Assembly (NCBI RefSeq): GCF_001083785.1
Contig: NZ_LAVL01000014.1
Location: 43,540 to 107,539 of the forward strand
Reading direction: 5' to 3'
DNA: 64,000 nt
DNA from: Nonomuraea sp. SBT364
Lineage (GTDB): Bacteria > Actinomycetota > Actinomycetes > Streptosporangiales > Streptosporangiaceae
The notes beneath the pieces are model-generated. The model saw only the letters and a list, made by a program, of their open reading frames with translations. It had not been told where the DNA came from and made no database searches. This document shows positions 60,271 to 64,000 of the stretch, piece after piece. The position numbers and the translations under genes are program-made. Numbering within the stretch: the first letter of the stretch is position 1; every line of letters begins with the position of its first letter.

Positions 60271-63030
60271 ATGCACGAACCCTTCCGCGACCCCGAGATC
60301 CCCCTCCCCGACCGGATCGCCGACCTGTCGAGCAGGCTCACTCCGGCCGAGAAGGTGAGCCTGCTGCACCAGTACCAGGCGCCGGTCGAGCGTCTGGGCG
60401 TCGGCCCCTTCCGCACCGGCACCGAGGCGCTGCACGGCCTGGCGTGGCTCGGCCCCGCGACCGTGTTCCCGCAGGCGATCGGGCTGGCCTCGACCTGGGA
60501 CCCGGAGCTGGTCCGCCGGGTCGGCGAGGCGACCGGTGACGAGGTGCTGGCCTTCCACCACAAGGACCCGACCGGCGCCGGGCGCAACGTCTGGGCCCCG
60601 GTCGTCAACCCGTTGCGGGATCCGCGCTGGGGGCGCAACGAGGAGGGCTACTCCGAGGACCCGTGGCTGACGGGGCTGATGGGCGCGGCGTACGCCCACG
60701 GACTCCGTGGGAGCGCTCCCGTCCTGAAGACGGCGCCCACGCTCAAGCACTTCCTCGCCTACAACAACGAGACCGACCGCTGCGAGACCTCCAGCAACAT
60801 CCCGCCCCGGGTGCTGCACGAGTACGAGCTGCCCGCCTTCCGCCCCGCCCTGGAGCAGGGCGCCGCCGTGGCCGTCATGCCCTCCTACAACCTGGTCAAC
60901 GGCCGCCCCGCGCACCTCAGCCCGCTGATCAACGAGGTGCTGCGCGCCTGGGCGCCCGACGACCTGCTCGTGGTCAGCGACGCCTACGCGCCCGGCAACC
61001 TGTTCGGCCTGCAGGGCTACCACGAAACCCCCGCCGAGGCGTACGCGCACGCCCTCAAGGCCGGGCTCGACAGCTTCACCCAGGACGACGACCGCGCCGA
61101 GGCCACGCTCGGGCACCTGCGCGACGCCCTGGACCGCGGGCTGCTCACCGAGGACGACGTCGACACGGCCGTGCGGCACGCCCTGTCGATCCGGTTCCGG
61201 CTCGGCGAGTTCGACCCGGAGACCCCGTACGACGACATCACCGAAGAGGTCGTCAACTGCCCCGCGCACCAGGAGCTGGCCAGGGAGGCGGCGCGGCGCT
61301 CGATCGTGCTGCTGGACAACGACGGGCTGCTTCCGCTGCGCGACGTCACCACGATCGCCGTCATCGGGCAGCTCGGCGACACCGTGCTGGAGGACTGGTA
61401 CAGCGGCACGCTCCCGTACGCCGTCACCGCCCGCGGCGGGCTGGCCGAGCGGTGCCGGACCGTGTTCTGCGAGGGCGTCGACCGGGTCACGCTCACCGCC
61501 GAGGCCGGGCCCGTGACGGCCGACCCGGCCGGCGGGCCGCTCAGCCTGGGCACCGCCGAGGCCGACACGTTCGACGTGTTCGACTGGGGCGGCGGCGCCT
61601 ACGCGCTGCGTGCCGTGGCGACCGGCCGGTTCGTGTCCGTGGCCGACGGCGTGCTCGTCAACGACCAGCCGGGGCCCAACGGGTGGGAGGTGCGCCAGAC
61701 GTTCCGGATGGAGGAGCGGCCACGCGGCTCACTCGCGCTGCGGCACATCTCCACCGGCTGCTACGTCGGCACCGGCGACGACGGCACGCTGCGCCTGGTC
61801 GACGACGCCGACCAGGCCGTGTGGCTGGTCATGGACGTCATCAGGGAGGGCGCCCGGCAGGCCGCCGACCTGGCCGCCGCCGCCGACGTGGCCGTCGTCG
61901 TCGTGGGCGACCACCCGCTCGTCAACGGCCGCGAGACCGAGGACCGCAACACGCTCGCCCTCGCCCCCGCCCAGGACGCCGTCGTCCGGGCCGTGCACGC
62001 CGCCAACCCGCGCACCGTCATGGTCGTCAGCAGCGGCTACCCGCTCACCTGGACGGCCACCGGCCTGCCGGCCGTGCTCTGGTCCGCGCACGGCGGGCAG
62101 GAGTACGGCCACGCGCTCGCCGAGGTGCTGTTCGGCGAGGCCGACCCGGAAGGGCGCCTCACCCAGACCTGGTACCGCTCCGAGCAGGAGCTGCCCGACC
62201 TGCTCGACTACGACATCATCACCGCCGACGCCACCTACCTGTACTTCCGCGGCACCCCCCGCTATCCCTTCGGCCACGGCCTCAGCTATGCCGCCTTCGA
62301 CTACGCCGGCCTGCGCGTCAGCCTGACCGGCGACCTGGTCACGGCCGAGGTCACCGTCACCAACTCCGGCGACCGGCCCGGCGCCGAGGTCGTCCAGTTC
62401 TACACCCACCAGCAGCGCTCCCGGGTCAAGCAGCCGCTGCGCCGCCTGCGCGGCTTCGAACGGGTCCGGCTCGCGCCCGGCGAGAGCCGTACCGTCCGCC
62501 TCGACCTGCCGGTGAGCGAGCTGGCCTTCTGGGACGTCACCAGGAGCCGGTTCGTCGTGGAGAGCGCGCCGCACCAGCTCATGGTCGGCCGCAGCGCCAC
62601 CGACCTGCGGCTCAGCGCCCGCTTCGAGGTCGCGGGCGAGATCGTCCCGCCCCGCCGCGGCCTGCTGCGCGCCGTCGACCACGACGAGTACGACGCGATC
62701 ACCTTCACCGACGCCACCCGCGAGACCGGCGAGGCCGTACGCGCCGAGACCGAGGGCGCCTGGATCCTCTTCCGCCAGGTCGACCTCACCGGCACCGCAT
62801 CCTGCCTGGCCGTCGCGGGCAGCACCGAAGGCGGCGTGATCACCCTGCGCGTCGGCGACCCCCTCTACGGCAAGTCGCTGGCCACCTTCCCGGTGCCCCG
62901 CACCCGGCGCCACGACCAGCACGCCATCGTCGCCTCACTTGCGGGCGTGCGGGGAGTGCACGATCTTTATGTCGTGTTCGAGAACGACGGCGTCACCCTG
63001 ACCCAGCTCGACTTCGGAGCCGGCGCTTGA
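60271..63030 (+). CDS. Intracellular GH3 glycosidase, paralogue of the secreted GH3
   Basis: A 919-residue cytoplasmic enzyme with the same layout as 49460-52342 but no signal peptide: GH3 N-domain with NEEGYSEDP and KHFLAYNNETDR, nucleophile Asp in VVSDAYAP (about 238-245), a trefoil-like insert (about 400-530), a C-domain with NSGDRPGAEVVQFY, and a C-terminal CBM6-like region (about 810-919). ATG 60271 is preferred to ATG 60265 because AGAGG ends directly before the latter. It would finish intracellular breakdown of imported oligosaccharides. The lacI gene overlaps its stop. Confidence 0.88.
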   Translation: MHEPFRDPEIPLPDRIADLSSRLTPAEKVSLLHQYQAPVERLGVGPFRTGTEALHGLAWLGPATVFPQAIGLASTWDPELVRRVGEATGDEVLAFHHKDPTGAGRNVWAPVVNPLRDPRWGRNEEGYSEDPWLTGLMGAAYAHGLRGSAPVLKTAPTLKHFLAYNNETDRCETSSNIPPRVLHEYELPAFRPALEQGAAVAVMPSYNLVNGRPAHLSPLINEVLRAWAPDDLLVVSDAYAPGNLFGLQGYHETPAEAYAHALKAGLDSFTQDDDRAEATLGHLRDALDRGLLTEDDVDTAVRHALSIRFRLGEFDPETPYDDITEEVVNCPAHQELAREAARRSIVLLDNDGLLPLRDVTTIAVIGQLGDTVLEDWYSGTLPYAVTARGGLAERCRTVFCEGVDRVTLTAEAGPVTADPAGGPLSLGTAEADTFDVFDWGGGAYALRAVATGRFVSVADGVLVNDQPGPNGWEVRQTFRMEERPRGSLALRHISTGCYVGTGDDGTLRLVDDADQAVWLVMDVIREGARQAADLAAAADVAVVVVGDHPLVNGRETEDRNTLALAPAQDAVVRAVHAANPRTVMVVSSGYPLTWTATGLPAVLWSAHGGQEYGHALAEVLFGEADPEGRLTQTWYRSEQELPDLLDYDIITADATYLYFRGTPRYPFGHGLSYAAFDYAGLRVSLTGDLVTAEVTVTNSGDRPGAEVVQFYTHQQRSRVKQPLRRLRGFERVRLAPGESRTVRLDLPVSELAFWDVTRSRFVVESAPHQLMVGRSATDLRLSARFEVAGEIVPPRRGLLRAVDHDEYDAITFTDATRETGEAVRAETEGAWILFRQVDLTGTASCLAVAGSTEGGVITLRVGDPLYGKSLATFPVPRTRRHDQHAIVASLAGVRGVHDLYVVFENDGVTLTQLDFGAGA

Positions 63031-64000
63031 GCGGCCGCACGGTCACGATCGCCGAGGTCGCCAGGCACGCCGGCGTGGCCGTCAGCACCGTCTCCTACGT
63101 GCTCAGCGGCAAGCGCACGATCTCCGCCGACACCCGGCGGCGCGTCCTCGACAGCATCAGCGCGCTCGGCTACCACCCGCACGCCGGGGCCCGCGCCCTG
63201 GCCAGCAAACGCGCGAAGGTGATCGCGCTGGTGCTGCCGCTGCGCGCCGGCATGCACGTGCCCGTGCTCATGCGCTTCGCCAGCGCCGTCGTCACCGCGG
63301 CGCGCGGCTTCGACCACGACGTGCTCCTGCTGACCGCCGACGAGGGCACCGACGGCATCCGCCGGGTGGCCGCCAGCGCGCTCGTCGACGCGTTCGTCCT
63401 CATGGACGTCGAACTGGACGACCGGCGCGTCCCGCTGCTGCGCGACCTCGCCGAACCCAGCGTCCTCATCGGCTTCCCCGCCTCACCCGCCGGCCTCACC
63501 TGCGTCGACCTCGACTTCGCCGCCGCCGGCGAGCGCTGCGTCGCCCACCTCGCCGAACGCGGCCACGACCACATCGCCCTGCTCGGCGCCCCCGCCGTCG
63601 TCTACGAGCGCGGCACCGGCTTCGCCCGCCGCACCCGCGAGGGCTTCGTCGCCGCCCTCGCCGTCCACGGTGTCACCGGCGTCGCGCTGCCCTGCGAGGA
63701 GACCTTCGACGAGGTGTACGAGACCGTCCGCACCCTCCTGGCCGACCGGCCGGGCCTCTCCGGCCTCGTCGTCCACAACGAGGCCGCCGTCGGGCACGTC
63801 CTCAGCGCCCTGCGCCAGCTCGGCAAACGCGTCCCGCAGGACGTCGCCGTGGTGGCCATCTGCCCGGACGACGTTGCCGAACGCGCCAGCCCGCCCCTGA
63901 CCTCGGTGCTCATCCCCGCCGAGGAGGTCGGCCGCGAAGCCGTCCGTCTCGTCATGGACAAACTCGACGGCAAGCCCGCCCCCCACGCGACCCTCCTTCC
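63027..64000 (+). CDS. LacI-family repressor, 3' end beyond the window
   Basis: At least 324 residues, nearly complete. Helix-turn-helix VTIAEVARHAGVAVSTVSYV (about 6-25), hinge helix with ARALASKR, then a sugar-binding domain (VIALVLPLRAGMHVPVL onward). TTG start overlaps the GH3 stop (TTGA). The C-terminus continues past base 64000. It likely represses its own operon through the palindrome at 60238-60251 and senses a sugar released by GH3. Confidence 0.9.
   Translation, partial: MSGRTVTIAEVARHAGVAVSTVSYVLSGKRTISADTRRRVLDSISALGYHPHAGARALASKRAKVIALVLPLRAGMHVPVLMRFASAVVTAARGFDHDVLLLTADEGTDGIRRVAASALVDAFVLMDVELDDRRVPLLRDLAEPSVLIGFPASPAGLTCVDLDFAAAGERCVAHLAERGHDHIALLGAPAVVYERGTGFARRTREGFVAALAVHGVTGVALPCEETFDEVYETVRTLLADRPGLSGLVVHNEAAVGHVLSALRQLGKRVPQDVAVVAICPDDVAERASPPLTSVLIPAEEVGREAVRLVMDKLDGKPAPHATLL

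Overview
The window is a chromosomal segment of a high-GC actinobacterium. Third codon positions are nearly all G/C, GTG and TTG starts are common, many cistrons overlap by four bases, and Tat/Sec lipoproteins are present. The nucleoside block (BMP transporter, cdd, deoA, add, PNP, sugar mutase, gamma-glutamylcyclotransferase, LpdA-like quinone reductase) resembles the streptomycete/Streptosporangiales core gene set, and the whole looks to me like a Streptosporangiaceae (Nonomuraea-type) genome. That placement is inference. I saw no rRNA, tRNA, CRISPR array, insertion sequence or prophage.

Layout. 1-5151: a small SCO4848-family membrane protein cut by the window edge, an orphan PGM1-like ATP-grasp ligase, an M20D amidohydrolase and a secreted Xaa-Pro dipeptidyl-peptidase. 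5341-12230: a tightly coupled nucleoside operon (BMP lipoprotein, ATPase, two permeases, cytidine deaminase, thymidine phosphorylase). 12291-15514: an XRE regulator divergent from a DUF4097/serine-hydrolase fusion, with a dense TTGCCAA operator cluster between them. 15553-25905: a MarR/MFS efflux pair, an AMIN-like lipoprotein, a cupin, adenosine deaminase with a PH-domain membrane protein, a TetR/acyl-CoA ligase/enoyl-CoA hydratase operon, and a MerR-GyrI / SnoaL-fused sigma factor / GyrI module. 25902-27848: an AAA ATPase and the wreck of a second copy beside it. 27849-36500: sugar phosphomutase, PNP, an M20 peptidase coupled to a double-module Lrp regulator, a divergent MHS transporter, GGCT, a quinone reductase and a DHFR-like reductase. 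36663-43373: a second DHFR-like protein, TetR/SDR, TetR/monooxygenase-like/ABC-2 exporter/DoxX, and a maltokinase-cap-like protein.

43524-64000 is mainly a xyloglucan-type glycan utilisation locus. It has a secreted GH74 endo-xyloglucanase with CBM2, an intracellular GH31 alpha-xylosidase, a secreted and an intracellular GH3 enzyme, two CUT1 sugar importers without ATPases (MalFG-like and LplBC-like), a ROK repressor and a LacI repressor at the right edge. Three matching 23-bp elements, at the GH31 operon promoter, in front of GH74, and between the Lpl importer and the ROK gene, look like the operators of one regulon. A separate perfect palindrome precedes the GH3-LacI operon. This two-repressor glycan locus is the most system-like part of the window.
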